Shown: piece after piece, positions 38,088-46,045 of the stretch
Numbering within the stretch: position 1 is the stretch's first letter
How the letters are laid out: each line of letters begins with the position of its first letter
Assembly: GCA_000824785.1 (NCBI GenBank)
Contig: CCNB01000046.1
Span: 126,216 to 190,215, forward strand
Source of the DNA: Mesorhizobium plurifarium
Lineage (GTDB): Bacteria > Pseudomonadota > Alphaproteobacteria > Rhizobiales > Rhizobiaceae
Length of the DNA: 64,000 nt
Direction: 5' to 3'
The notes under the pieces: generated by a model
Told to the model about the DNA's origin: nothing
Seen by the model: only the letters and a program-made list of their open reading frames with translations
Databases searched by the model: none
Translations under genes and position numbers: made by a program

Positions 38088-38125
38088 TGCTTTTCGCCCG
38101 GCAGGCCTGAGGGAGGCCAAGGCGA

Positions 38126-38758
38126 ATGCTTTCGCAAGCCGAGCAGCCTGTCCCGGCCCGCTACTTTCGCATGCCGCATGCCGCCAAGGGCCTGACCGTC
38201 GGCCTGTTCGGCGGCTCGTTCAACCCGCCGCATGCCGGACATTCGCTGGTCGCCGAGATTGCGCTGAGAAGGCTAGCGCTCGATCAGCTCTGGTGGATGG
38301 TGACACCGGGCAACCCGCTGAAAAGCGGGCGGGAACTGGCGCCGCTCGCCGAGCGTATCGAATTGTCCGAAAGGATCGCCAGGAATCCCAGGATCAAGGT
38401 CACCGCCTTCGAGGCGGCGCATCACGTGCGCCACACCGCCGACACGCTTGCTTTGGTCAAGGCGCGCAATCCGGGTGTCGATTTCGTCTGGATCATGGGC
38501 GCGGACTCCTTACGCGACTTCCACCGCTGGCAGCGCTGGCGCGAGATCGTGCTGACCTTCCCGATCGCGGTCATCGATCGTCCGGGCGCCACGCTCTCCT
38601 TCCTGTCGTCGGTGGTCGCCAAGACCTTTGACTACGCCCGCATCGACGAGGGCGACGCGCCGCTGCTCGCCCGCATGCAGGCGCCGGCCTGGACCTTCAT
38701 CCACGGCCCGCGCTCGTCGCTCTCCTCCACCGCGATCCGCAAGGCGGCGAAGGGCTGA
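38126..38758 (+). CDS. nadD: Nicotinate-nucleotide adenylyltransferase
   Basis: A 210-residue nucleotidyltransferase converting nicotinate mononucleotide and ATP to nicotinate adenine dinucleotide in NAD synthesis. The GLFGGSFNPPHAGHS motif holds the (H/T)xGH site, and the terminal SSLSSTAIRKA is the ISSTxIR motif. GGGAGG nine bases before the ATG at 38126 supports that start; an ATG at 38171 is a shorter choice. It follows proA by 38 bases. In rhizobia nadD is normally followed by rsfS and rlmH; here an MFS and an mscS gene are placed between. Confidence 0.95.
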   Translation: MLSQAEQPVPARYFRMPHAAKGLTVGLFGGSFNPPHAGHSLVAEIALRRLALDQLWWMVTPGNPLKSGRELAPLAERIELSERIARNPRIKVTAFEAAHHVRHTADTLALVKARNPGVDFVWIMGADSLRDFHRWQRWREIVLTFPIAVIDRPGATLSFLSSVVAKTFDYARIDEGDAPLLARMQAPAWTFIHGPRSSLSSTAIRKAAKG

Positions 38759-38847
38759 GTTCTTCCCTCCTCCCGCAAGGGGAAGGGAAGGCGCGTCATG
38801 TCGCTTTTACGGCGGCTTTTTGCCCGCCGGCAGGCGATGCTGGAGCC

Positions 38848-40134
38848 ATGTTGCAGCAGAACCCCACCGCGACCGATCCCAGCCGCGCCGAACAACCCGC
38901 GCCGCTGATCGCAATTGCCAGCGTCATCGTGTCGATGGCGCTGATCGCCATCGGCAATGGGCTGATGTTCGCCTATATCCCGGTACGTCTCGGCGCCGAC
39001 GGCTTCGACCCGACCTGGGCCGGCCTGATCGTCACCGGGCTCTCGGCCGGGGGGCTGGCCGGCTGCATCCTGACCGGGCCGCTCGTCAGGCGGGTCGGCC
39101 ATGCCCGCGCCTTCATGGTGCTTTCGGCGCTGATCGCACTCTCCAACGCCGCGATCGGCGCCGGGCCGATCCCGCTGCTTTGGATCGCCGCCCGGGCGCT
39201 TTACGGCTTCGCCATTTGTGGGCTGTTCATCGTCGCGCAGAGCTGGCTGAACGACGCCTTGCCGAACTCGATCCGCGGCCGGGTGATGGCGGTGTTCTAT
39301 GTCGCCTATATAGCCGGGCTCGGCGTGGGATATGCGACGCTCGCCGCGGTCGACATCCACACCGCCGCGGCAGCGCTGATCGGCATCACCTTCACGGCGC
39401 TTTCCATCCTGCCGGTCGGCATGACGCGGCTCGCGCAGCCGCCGGCGCCGCAGGCCGCATCGGTGGCATTGCGCCGTGCTTGGCGTATCTCGCCGGTCGG
39501 CGTCGCCGGAATGCTCGCCGTCGGCGGCCTGACGATGATCGTCTCGGGTTTCGCGCCGATCCACGCCACCGCCAAGGGTTACAGCCAGGCCGATGTGGCG
39601 CTCTTGTTGTCGGCGATGCCGGTCGGCACGCTGATCCTGCAGATCCCGCTTGGCTGGATTTCCGACCGCACAGACCGGCGCTACGTGCTGGCGGGCGCGG
39701 CGGCGCTCGCGACCGTCGCCAGCATGCTCGCCATCGTCTTCGACGGCGGCGCGCTGATGGTGCTGGTGGTGATCTACCTGATCTGGGACGGGGCGTCGGA
39801 ATCGATCTATGCGCTGTCCAGCGCGCATGCGGCCGACCGCGCGGCCAAGGACGAGCTTCTGGCGCTGTCGAGCTCGATGCTGTTCGCCTGGTCGCTGGCC
39901 GGCTTCATTGTGCCCGGCATCGTCACGGCCCTTTCCGCCGTCTTCGGCACCGCGGCCTTCATCTATGTCGGCATCGTCATCGCATCGGCCTTCTGCCTGT
40001 TCGTGCTGTGGCGCGTGATGGCGGGCCGGCCGACACCGGCTCCGCCAAGCGGCAGTTTCGCGCCGATGTCGGCGCAGACCCCCTTGCCGGTGGAGCTTGC
40101 CTTCGCGCCGGACGAGACGGCGACCAAGCACTGA
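38848..40134 (+). CDS. MFS transporter (YcaD/UhpC-like drug or sugar efflux type)
   Basis: A 428-residue inner-membrane protein with 12 predicted helices. The first helix is IAIASVIVSMALIAIGNGLM, and motif-A-like positions read GPLVRRVGHARAF and GWISDRTDRRYVL. The segment ALYGFAICGLFIVAQSWLND and the second-half layout match the YcaD/YfkF-type branch of MFS exporters. No substrate can be read. It is convergent with the mscS gene and lies after nadD with an 89-base gap that has a CTTCCC/GGGAAG hairpin (near 38762-38788). Confidence 0.87.
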   Translation: MLQQNPTATDPSRAEQPAPLIAIASVIVSMALIAIGNGLMFAYIPVRLGADGFDPTWAGLIVTGLSAGGLAGCILTGPLVRRVGHARAFMVLSALIALSNAAIGAGPIPLLWIAARALYGFAICGLFIVAQSWLNDALPNSIRGRVMAVFYVAYIAGLGVGYATLAAVDIHTAAAALIGITFTALSILPVGMTRLAQPPAPQAASVALRRAWRISPVGVAGMLAVGGLTMIVSGFAPIHATAKGYSQADVALLLSAMPVGTLILQIPLGWISDRTDRRYVLAGAAALATVASMLAIVFDGGALMVLVVIYLIWDGASESIYALSSAHAADRAAKDELLALSSSMLFAWSLAGFIVPGIVTALSAVFGTAAFIYVGIVIASAFCLFVLWRVMAGRPTPAPPSGSFAPMSAQTPLPVELAFAPDETATKH

Positions 40135-40154
40135 CCGGGGAAGTACCGAGCGAG

Positions 40155-41006
40155 CTATTGCTTGCGTGCCTCCGGCGCCGGCACTTCCGGCGGCGGCAGC
40201 GGGATCGAGATGCCTTCGCTGTCGAAAGCCTGCTTGGCGCGCTTGGTCATGTCGATCTGGGTCGAGAAGTAGTCGGCGGCCGATGTCCAGTAACGCAAGG
40301 TGAGCGAAACGGTCGCATCGCCGAGACTGGCCACGAAGGCGATCGGCGCCGGTTCGCGGCGGATGCGCTTTTCGGCGCCGGCGATGGCAAGCAGCGTCTT
40401 TTGCGCGCGGTCGATATCGTTCCAGGAGCCGATGCTCAAGCCCACGTCGGTGCGGCGCACGCCATTGCGGGTGAAGTTGCGCACCGGCTGGTTCCACAAC
40501 GTCGAGTTGGGCGCCAGCACATAGACGCCGTCGGCGGAGCGCAGCTTGGTAGCGAAGAGGCCGATCTCCTCGATGGTGCCGGCAATCGAGCCGACCTCGA
40601 CATATTCGCCGATGCGGAAGGGCCTGAGCGCGAGCAGCATGATGCCCGCGGCGATGTTCTGCAGCGTGCCCTGCAGCGCCAGCCCGATGGCGAGGCCGAC
40701 AGCGCCTATTGCCGCGATGATGGAGGCCGTCTGCACCCCGAACTGGCCGAGCACCATGATGACGACCAGGATCAGGATGGCGTAACGTACGATCTTGGAG
40801 AAGAAATTGCGCAAGGTCGCGTCGAAGCCGTGGATATGACTGAGACCGGCACGGATCGAGCGTTCGGCAAGGCCGGCGACGAAATAGCCGGCGACCAGAA
40901 GGATGACGGCGCCGATGGCCGAGAAGGAATAGGAAACGATCAGCGTGCTGAGCTGCGCGAGCCCGGCCTGGATGGTGATGAGGGCGCTTTGCGGGTCGGT
41001 GGGCAT
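40155..41006 (-). CDS. MscS family small-conductance mechanosensitive channel
   Basis: A 283-residue inner-membrane channel that opens under membrane tension to release solutes after osmotic downshift. Three N-terminal helices (about 20-115) precede the pore helix (SIIAAIGAVGLAIGLALQGT), with the Gly/Ala packing pattern of TM3, then the beta domain (GIMLLALRPFRIGEYVEVG, LFATKLRSADGVYVLAPN). The cytoplasmic vestibule and Pro-rich C-terminus complete the fold. The ATG at 41006 is chosen; residues encoded upstream to 41111 look non-protein. About 286 residues is the usual size of MscS. Confidence 0.92.
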   Translation of the reverse strand: MPTDPQSALITIQAGLAQLSTLIVSYSFSAIGAVILLVAGYFVAGLAERSIRAGLSHIHGFDATLRNFFSKIVRYAILILVVIMVLGQFGVQTASIIAAIGAVGLAIGLALQGTLQNIAAGIMLLALRPFRIGEYVEVGSIAGTIEEIGLFATKLRSADGVYVLAPNSTLWNQPVRNFTRNGVRRTDVGLSIGSWNDIDRAQKTLLAIAGAEKRIRREPAPIAFVASLGDATVSLTLRYWTSAADYFSTQIDMTKRAKQAFDSEGISIPLPPPEVPAPEARKQ

Positions 41007-41250
41007 GGCGGGGATCCCGTTGGTCGGTGCGCCGATAACCCATGCGCCCGGGATCAGTTCCCGCCTCTTGCAGTCCGGCGGAAGGCTTCCGGAGCATCGC
41101 GCGACGATCACGCTTCGGGGCCGTCGTCTTGAAACTGCAATGGAACTCTGCCTATCTAAGTGGTGTCACCTGATTTGCATGGGTGATTTGGTTGTTCTTG
41201 TTGGGAAAGGAAACACACTGAGAACAGCACTGCGGAAGAAGGCTGACATC

Positions 41251-41628
41251 ATGCCTTCGCCGGCCGGGATCAGCGGAAACGACGCCGCGACCCTCGCCCT
41301 CGACACAGTCCTTGCCAGTCTGGAAGACTCCAAGGCCGAAAACATCGTCCCAATCGACATCCAGGGAAAATCGAGCCTCGGCGACTATATGGTCATCGCC
41401 TCAGGCCGATCGCACCGTCATGTCTCGGCTGTCGCCGATCACCTCCTCAAGGCGCTCAAGGATGCCGGCCTCGGCACCGCGCGCGTCGAGGGGCTGGCCA
41501 GCGCCGACTGGGTCCTGATCGATTCCGGCGACATCATCGTCCATGTCTTCCGCCCCGAAGTCCGCGAATTCTACAATCTCGAAAAGATGTGGTTGGCGCC
41601 GGACCTCGAGGAAGAGACCTTGCACTGA
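41251..41628 (+). CDS. rsfS: Ribosome silencing factor RsfS
   Basis: A 125-residue RsfS/Iojap-family protein that binds L14 on the 50S subunit and blocks subunit joining in starvation. Family blocks are ALDTVLASLEDSKAENIVPI, DYMVIASGRSHRHVSAVADH and WVLIDSGDIIVHVFRPEVRE. GAAGAAGG about 10 bases before the ATG at 41251 supports this start, though an in-frame ATG at 41179 would add 24 residues. rlmH follows after 62 bases, the conserved rhizobial order. Confidence 0.93.
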   Translation: MPSPAGISGNDAATLALDTVLASLEDSKAENIVPIDIQGKSSLGDYMVIASGRSHRHVSAVADHLLKALKDAGLGTARVEGLASADWVLIDSGDIIVHVFRPEVREFYNLEKMWLAPDLEEETLH

Positions 41629-41690
41629 GCCTTGATCCGTCTGCTGTGAGCCATCACGGTATGCGCTGAAGCAAGCTCGCCGGGGCGAGG

Positions 41691-42173
41691 ATGAAGATCA
41701 CCGTTCATGCCGTGGGCCGGATGAAGACCGGCCCCGAGAGAGAACTCGCCGACCGCTATTTCGAGCGCTTCGCCAAAAGCGGGCCCGCGGTCGGGCTGGA
41801 ATTTGCCGGCATCGTCGAGGTCCCCGAGAGCCGCGGACAGAGCGCCGACGAGCGCCGCCACGAGGAAGCCCAGAAGCTGCAGGCCCAATTGCAGGCCGGT
41901 AGCGTTCTCATCCTGCTCGACGAGCGCGGCAAGTCGCTTTCGTCGGAGGAACTCGCCGCCCGCATCGGCCAGTTGCGCGACGGCGGCCGCAAGGCGCTGG
42001 TCGTCGCCATCGGGGGCGCCGACGGCCATGACAAATCCCTGCGCGATCAGGCCGATCTTGTGCTGTCCTTCGGCGCGCTAACCTGGCCGCACCAGCTGGT
42101 GCGCGTGATGCTTGGCGAACAGCTTTATCGGATCGCCACCATCTTGGCGGGTCATCCTTATCATCGGTCGTGA
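41691..42173 (+). CDS. rlmH: 23S rRNA pseudouridine-1915 N3-methyltransferase
   Basis: A 160-residue SPOUT-class methyltransferase that methylates pseudouridine 1915 in helix 69 of 23S rRNA on assembled 70S ribosomes. Typical blocks are KITVHAVGRMKTGPERELAD, VLILLDERGKSLSSEELA, VVAIGGADGHDKSLRDQAD and the trefoil-knot end LTWPHQLVRVMLGEQLYRI. Complete and of normal length. It follows rsfS; the row then breaks for a toxin-antitoxin pair before envC. Confidence 0.97.
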   Translation: MKITVHAVGRMKTGPERELADRYFERFAKSGPAVGLEFAGIVEVPESRGQSADERRHEEAQKLQAQLQAGSVLILLDERGKSLSSEELAARIGQLRDGGRKALVVAIGGADGHDKSLRDQADLVLSFGALTWPHQLVRVMLGEQLYRIATILAGHPYHRS

Positions 42174-42252
42174 GAGGCGCTCAAAGACTGGAACCTGGAC
42201 GGGCATTCGGCCTCGAGTTGCCACAGAATAGGGCTTCGATCGACTGTAGCAG

Positions 42253-42283
42253 ATATTGACAATATTTGCCACGCCTCCATAAT
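42253..42283 (+). promoter_or_regulatory. Promoter with overlapping operator of the parDE-type pair
   Basis: A perfect -35 TTGACA (42256-42261), 16 bases, and CATAAT (42278-42283) make a near-consensus sigma-70 promoter 25 bases before the antitoxin ATG. The -35 is embedded in the palindrome ATATTG-A-CAATAT (42253-42265), a natural site for autorepression by the antitoxin dimer. The AT-rich patch stands out in this GC-rich region. Confidence 0.6.
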
Positions 42284-42307
42284 TCAAGGCGAGCAGGATC
42301 GTTGGTT

Positions 42308-42568
42308 ATGGCAGCAGATAACAGCATTCATGTCCGTGTCGGCGGTAAACTCCAGGCGCATCTGCAACAGCAGATTGGCGAGAACGGCCTTTACGAAAAT
42401 GCCAGCGAGTATATCCGCGCCTTGATCCGTCGCGATTTGCAAACCCGCGACGAAGCGTGGGACTGGCTGAAGAGGCAGCTTGAGCCAGGTCTGAGGGCTG
42501 AAGAGAGCGAATTCCGGTCCGTATCGGCCGAGGATGTTATTCGGCGCAATCAACGCCGAAGCCTTTAG
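42308..42568 (+). CDS. ParD-like antitoxin (type II toxin-antitoxin)
   Basis: An 86-residue protein. The first half (NSIHVRVGGKLQAHLQQQIG, then ENASEYIRALIRRDLQ) is a ribbon-helix-helix DNA-binding domain of the CopG/ParD type; the C-terminal stretch (EAWDWLKRQLEPGLRAEESE) is the acidic, toxin-wrapping tail. The start at 42308 follows a promoter/operator at 42253. The toxin gene begins two bases after the stop. Antitoxins of this type repress their own promoter and neutralise a ParE toxin. Confidence 0.88.
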   Translation: MAADNSIHVRVGGKLQAHLQQQIGENGLYENASEYIRALIRRDLQTRDEAWDWLKRQLEPGLRAEESEFRSVSAEDVIRRNQRRSL

Positions 42569-42570
42569 GC

Positions 42571-42951
42571 ATGGCAGGGTATCTGTTCTATCCGCCAGCG
42601 GACGCAGCGCAGGACCGAATCTGGAACGACACCGTCGAGAAATGGGGCGAGGCGCAGGCTATGCGCTATGTCACGGGCCTGCATCAGCACTTGCAGGTCC
42701 TTTCCGAAACACCTCCTCTATGGCGAAAGCTCCCCGGTAATCTGGCGATTGTCGCCGATTTGAAAGTGGACGTCTATTTCAGCCACTATGGCCGCCACTA
42801 TGTGTTCTTCCGCAAACTTTCCGGAGACCGGATTGGCGTCGTGAGTATCCTGCATGATCGAATGGATGTGCCGGTACGGCTGGCCGAGGATCTGCAGGTA
42901 GTAGAAGCGCGATCGGAAGACACGAAGCCATCCGGATTTCCGCCTCAATAA
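42571..42951 (+). CDS. ParE/RelE superfamily toxin
   Basis: A 126-residue small basic protein of the RelE/ParE fold: YLFYPPADAAQDRIWNDTVE opening, a central helix pair, then strands LKVDVYFSHYGRHYVFFRKL and the C-terminal IGVVSILHDRMDVPVRLAED. ParE toxins poison DNA gyrase; RelE members cut mRNA. The HDRMD end is typical of the ParE side. It is longer by about 25 residues than many ParE proteins at its C-terminus. Coupled with the antitoxin gene two bases upstream. Confidence 0.87.
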   Translation: MAGYLFYPPADAAQDRIWNDTVEKWGEAQAMRYVTGLHQHLQVLSETPPLWRKLPGNLAIVADLKVDVYFSHYGRHYVFFRKLSGDRIGVVSILHDRMDVPVRLAEDLQVVEARSEDTKPSGFPPQ

Positions 42952-43029
42952 CTCGACATCACGACCCGAGAAGCGTTTCCAACATGGTTGATGGTTCGTT
43001 AACGAAGCGGTGGGTAGGTTAGAGGCCTG

Positions 43030-44364
43030 ATGTCTGAAGGCTGGTACCCGATCACGCGCGCCTGGCGCAGCCGCTGCGGCTTGACCCTCGTCGCCGCCCT
43101 GGTCGCGCTCGGGCCGGTCCGGGCGACCGAGAACACGCTCGACACGGCGCCGGATCCCGATCAGAGCCGGGCCGAATACGAGCAGGTTTCCAAGGAGATC
43201 ACGCTTTCGTCGGAGCGGCTGGCCAAGCTTGCCGCCGATATCGCCTCGGTCCGCAAGGACTATGCCTCGATCACCGCTGCGCTCATCCAGTCGGCGATGA
43301 CCGAGCAGAAGCTTGGCCAGGACATCGAGGACATCGGCGCCAAGCTCGAAGGGCTGAAGGCCGAGGAAAAGAAACTGCGCGCCTCGCTCATGGCGCGGCG
43401 CGACGTGCTGGCCGAGGTGCTGGGCGCCCTGCAGCGCATGGGCCTCAACCCGCCGCCGGCGATCCTGGTCAAGCCCGAGGACGCGCTGTCGTCGGTGCGC
43501 AGCGCCATCCTGCTCGGCGCCGTGGTGCCGGAACTGCGCCAGCAGACCGACCGGCTGATGGCCGATCTCAAGGAGCAAACAAGGGTGACGGCCTCGATCG
43601 AGGCCGAACGGGCGAGACTCACCAGCGCCGTCACCGACCAGACGGCGGAGAAGAAGCGGCTCACCATGCTGCTCGAGGCCAAGAAGAAGCTGCAGGCCGA
43701 CACCCAGGCCGCGATCGCGGCCGAGCAGCAGCATTCGCAGCAGCTGGCGGCGAAGGCGAGCAGCCTCAAGGACCTGATCGCTTCGCTGGAAGCCGACAAG
43801 GCGCGCAAGGCGCAGGACCAGGTCAAGGCCGGTGAGCGCAAGTCGACCGACGCCGACACGACGGCCTCGACCACCGAGCTCGCCGCCCTGCCGGTGCCGG
43901 AGGCCAACCGCCTTACGGGATCGGCGCCATTTTCGGCCTTGCAAGGCCAGATCGCGCTGCCGGTCATCGGCAAGATAAAACGGCGTTTCGGAACCGATGA
44001 CGGCAATGGCGCGGCGATGCAGGGCGACATGGTTGCGACACAATCGGGGGCCATCGTCACCGCGCCGGCGGATGGAAACGTGCTTTATGCGGGGCCGTTT
44101 CGCTCCTATGGTCAACTCTTGATCCTCAACGCGGGCGACGGGTATCATGTCGTCCTGGCGGGGATGAGCAGAATCAGCGTCGCGACGGGACAGTCGGTGC
44201 TCGCGGGAGAGCCGATCGGCGCGATGGGAGAGGCCCGGGTGGCAAGCACCTCGGCCTCGCGAAATGGAAATGCGACGCCGGAACTCTATGTCGAGTTCCG
44301 CAAAGATGGAAAACCCGTCGATCCGGCCCCATGGTGGGCGGACCGATTCTCTGGAAGGACGTGA
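43030..44364 (+). CDS. EnvC-like murein hydrolase activator with degenerate LytM domain
   Basis: A 444-residue exported protein. A signal peptide (LTLVAALVALGPVRA) is followed by a long coiled coil (about residues 45-290, with ELRQQTDRLMADLKEQT), then a Thr/Ser linker and a C-terminal LytM-like domain (QIALPVIGKIKRRFGTDDGN). The zinc ligands of an active M23 peptidase are lost: where HGDGY and YGH would be, the sequence has NAGDGYHVVLAGM. This is the EnvC design, which switches on amidases for cell separation rather than cutting peptidoglycan itself. One base before ctpA; the pair is a conserved rhizobial unit. Confidence 0.87.
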   Translation: MSEGWYPITRAWRSRCGLTLVAALVALGPVRATENTLDTAPDPDQSRAEYEQVSKEITLSSERLAKLAADIASVRKDYASITAALIQSAMTEQKLGQDIEDIGAKLEGLKAEEKKLRASLMARRDVLAEVLGALQRMGLNPPPAILVKPEDALSSVRSAILLGAVVPELRQQTDRLMADLKEQTRVTASIEAERARLTSAVTDQTAEKKRLTMLLEAKKKLQADTQAAIAAEQQHSQQLAAKASSLKDLIASLEADKARKAQDQVKAGERKSTDADTTASTTELAALPVPEANRLTGSAPFSALQGQIALPVIGKIKRRFGTDDGNGAAMQGDMVATQSGAIVTAPADGNVLYAGPFRSYGQLLILNAGDGYHVVLAGMSRISVATGQSVLAGEPIGAMGEARVASTSASRNGNATPELYVEFRKDGKPVDPAPWWADRFSGRT

Positions 44365-44365
44365 A

Positions 44366-45697
44366 ATGATGCGGAAACTGTCGCTTCTGTTTGCCGGCGC
44401 GCTGATGGGCGCATCGGCAATGAGCCTGGTCTACGGCGCACCGGGTTCGGCGGCGAACGCTGCGGGCTCGGAAACCTACAAGCAGCTGGCGATCTTCGGC
44501 GACATCTTCGAGCGGGTGCGCGCCAATTACGTGACGCCGCCGGACGACAAGTCGCTGGTCGAGAACGCCATCAACGGCATGCTCGCCTCGCTCGACCCGC
44601 ACTCCTCCTACATGAATGCCGAACAGGCGCAGGACATGCGCGTGCAGACCAAGGGCGAGTTCGGCGGTCTCGGCATCGAGGTCACCATGGAGAACGACCT
44701 CGTCAAGGTGATCACACCGATCGACGACACGCCGGCCGCCAAGGCGGGCGTGCTTGCCGGCGACTACATCGCCAAGATCGACGGCGAGGAGGTTCGCGGC
44801 CTCACCCTCAACGACGCGGTCGAGAAGATGCGCGGGCCGGTCAACACGCCGATCAAGCTCACCATCCTGCGCCAGGGCGCCGACAAGCCGATCGAGCTGA
44901 CGGTGGTGCGCGACATCATCAAGGTCAAGGCGGTGAAGTACCGGGTCGAGAACGACATCGGCTACATGAAGATTACCTCCTTCACCGAAAAGACCTATGA
45001 CGATCTCGAGAACGCCATCGAGAACATCAAGAAGCAGGTGCCGAACGACAAGCTGAAGGGCTATGTGCTCGACCTGCGCCTCAATCCGGGCGGCCTGCTC
45101 GACCAGGCGGTCAGCGTGTCGGACGCCTTCCTCAAGCGCGGCGAGATCGTCTCGACCCGCGGCCGCGACCCGAAGGACGTGACCCGCTTCGACGCCAAGC
45201 CGAAGCAGGTCGACGACATCAACGGCAAGCCGATGGTCGTGCTGATCAATGGCGGCTCGGCGAGCGCGTCGGAAATCGTCGCCGGCGCGCTGCAGGATCT
45301 GCGCCGCGTCACCGTGGTCGGCACGCAGTCCTTCGGCAAGGGCTCGGTGCAGACCATCATCCCGCTCGGCGAGAACGGCGCGCTGAGGCTGACGACGGCG
45401 CTCTATTACACGCCGTCGGGCAAGTCGATCCAGGGCAAGGGCATCACGCCCGACATCAAGGTCGACCAGCCGCTGCCGCCTGACCTGCAGGGCCGTGACC
45501 TGACCCGCGGCGAATCCGACCTCAAGGGCCACATCAAGGGCGCCGACGAGAACTCGACCGGCTCGGGCTCGGCCGCCTATGTGCCGCCGGATCCGAAGGA
45601 CGACCTGCAGCTGATCTATGCCGAGCAGCTGCTGCGCGGCGAGAAGACCGATCCGGCCTTCCCGCCGAACCCGGACAAGGCCGTGCTGAACCAGTAA
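44366..45697 (+). CDS. ctpA: C-terminal processing protease CtpA (S41 family)
   Basis: A 443-residue exported serine protease that trims periplasmic proteins. Signal peptide in the first 30 residues (LSLLFAGALMGASAMS); PDZ domain about 85-165 (GGLGIEVTMENDLVKVITPI); protease core with catalytic S300 in GGSASASEIVAGALQD and K325 in GTQSFGKGSVQT, exactly 25 apart as in Prc/Tsp. The C-terminal 70 residues are low-complexity. GGAAGGAC lies before the ATG at 44366, one base after the envC stop (TGAA ATG). In Brucella and Rhizobium, ctpA is involved in cell shape and envelope stability. Confidence 0.95.
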   Translation: MMRKLSLLFAGALMGASAMSLVYGAPGSAANAAGSETYKQLAIFGDIFERVRANYVTPPDDKSLVENAINGMLASLDPHSSYMNAEQAQDMRVQTKGEFGGLGIEVTMENDLVKVITPIDDTPAAKAGVLAGDYIAKIDGEEVRGLTLNDAVEKMRGPVNTPIKLTILRQGADKPIELTVVRDIIKVKAVKYRVENDIGYMKITSFTEKTYDDLENAIENIKKQVPNDKLKGYVLDLRLNPGGLLDQAVSVSDAFLKRGEIVSTRGRDPKDVTRFDAKPKQVDDINGKPMVVLINGGSASASEIVAGALQDLRRVTVVGTQSFGKGSVQTIIPLGENGALRLTTALYYTPSGKSIQGKGITPDIKVDQPLPPDLQGRDLTRGESDLKGHIKGADENSTGSGSAAYVPPDPKDDLQLIYAEQLLRGEKTDPAFPPNPDKAVLNQ

Positions 45698-45718
45698 TGC
45701 GGTTCGGGCTTTGAGTAT

Positions 45719-45767
45719 GTGCATGTCGTTATCCCAAAACCGCGACGCACTTTTGGGCGACATGCAC
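45719..45767. repeat. Palindromic element (GTGCATGTCG arms)
   Basis: Perfect 10-base arms GTGCATGTCG (45719-45728) and CGACATGCAC (45758-45767) around CCCAAAA...TTTTGGG. A member or close cousin of the element family at 47907 and 58185. It is the first of two repeats in the 348-base gap between ctpA and the deacetylase gene. Confidence 0.75.
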
Positions 45768-45855
45768 TAGGCTGGGCTCTGGCCGATCGAGCTAAGCAAT
45801 GCAATGCTGCCGGGACCGCGAGGTTCCGGCAGTTTGATTCGGGGACCGAGGCTAA

Positions 45856-45904
45856 GAGCATGATCCCGAAAAGTGGGAACCGGTTTTCGGGAAAGATCAT
45901 GCTC
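45856..45904. repeat. Rhizobiales palindromic element (GAGCATGATC arms)
   Basis: Perfect 10-base arms GAGCATGATC (45856-45865) and GATCATGCTC (45895-45904), core CCCGAAAAGTGGGAACCGG. It matches the copy at 2526-2592 in reverse orientation. The remaining sequence of this gap (45905-46045) holds no promoter I would stand behind. Confidence 0.8.
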
Positions 45905-46045
45905 CAACAAAATTTAGATCGGGGTGGCGGTTCAACGAAACGTCATCCTGATCTAGGCGCCACGCGTCTGGGGTATAGCGCCGAAGGTTGCGCAGGATCT
46001 CACGTTTAACGTGACATTCACGGGGCGGCGTGCTGGGAACTTAAC

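Noticed and set aside
38632..41097. 821-codon minus and 834-codon plus open frames around the MFS gene
   Set aside because: Out of frame with or antisense to the MFS and mscS genes, which have clear homology.
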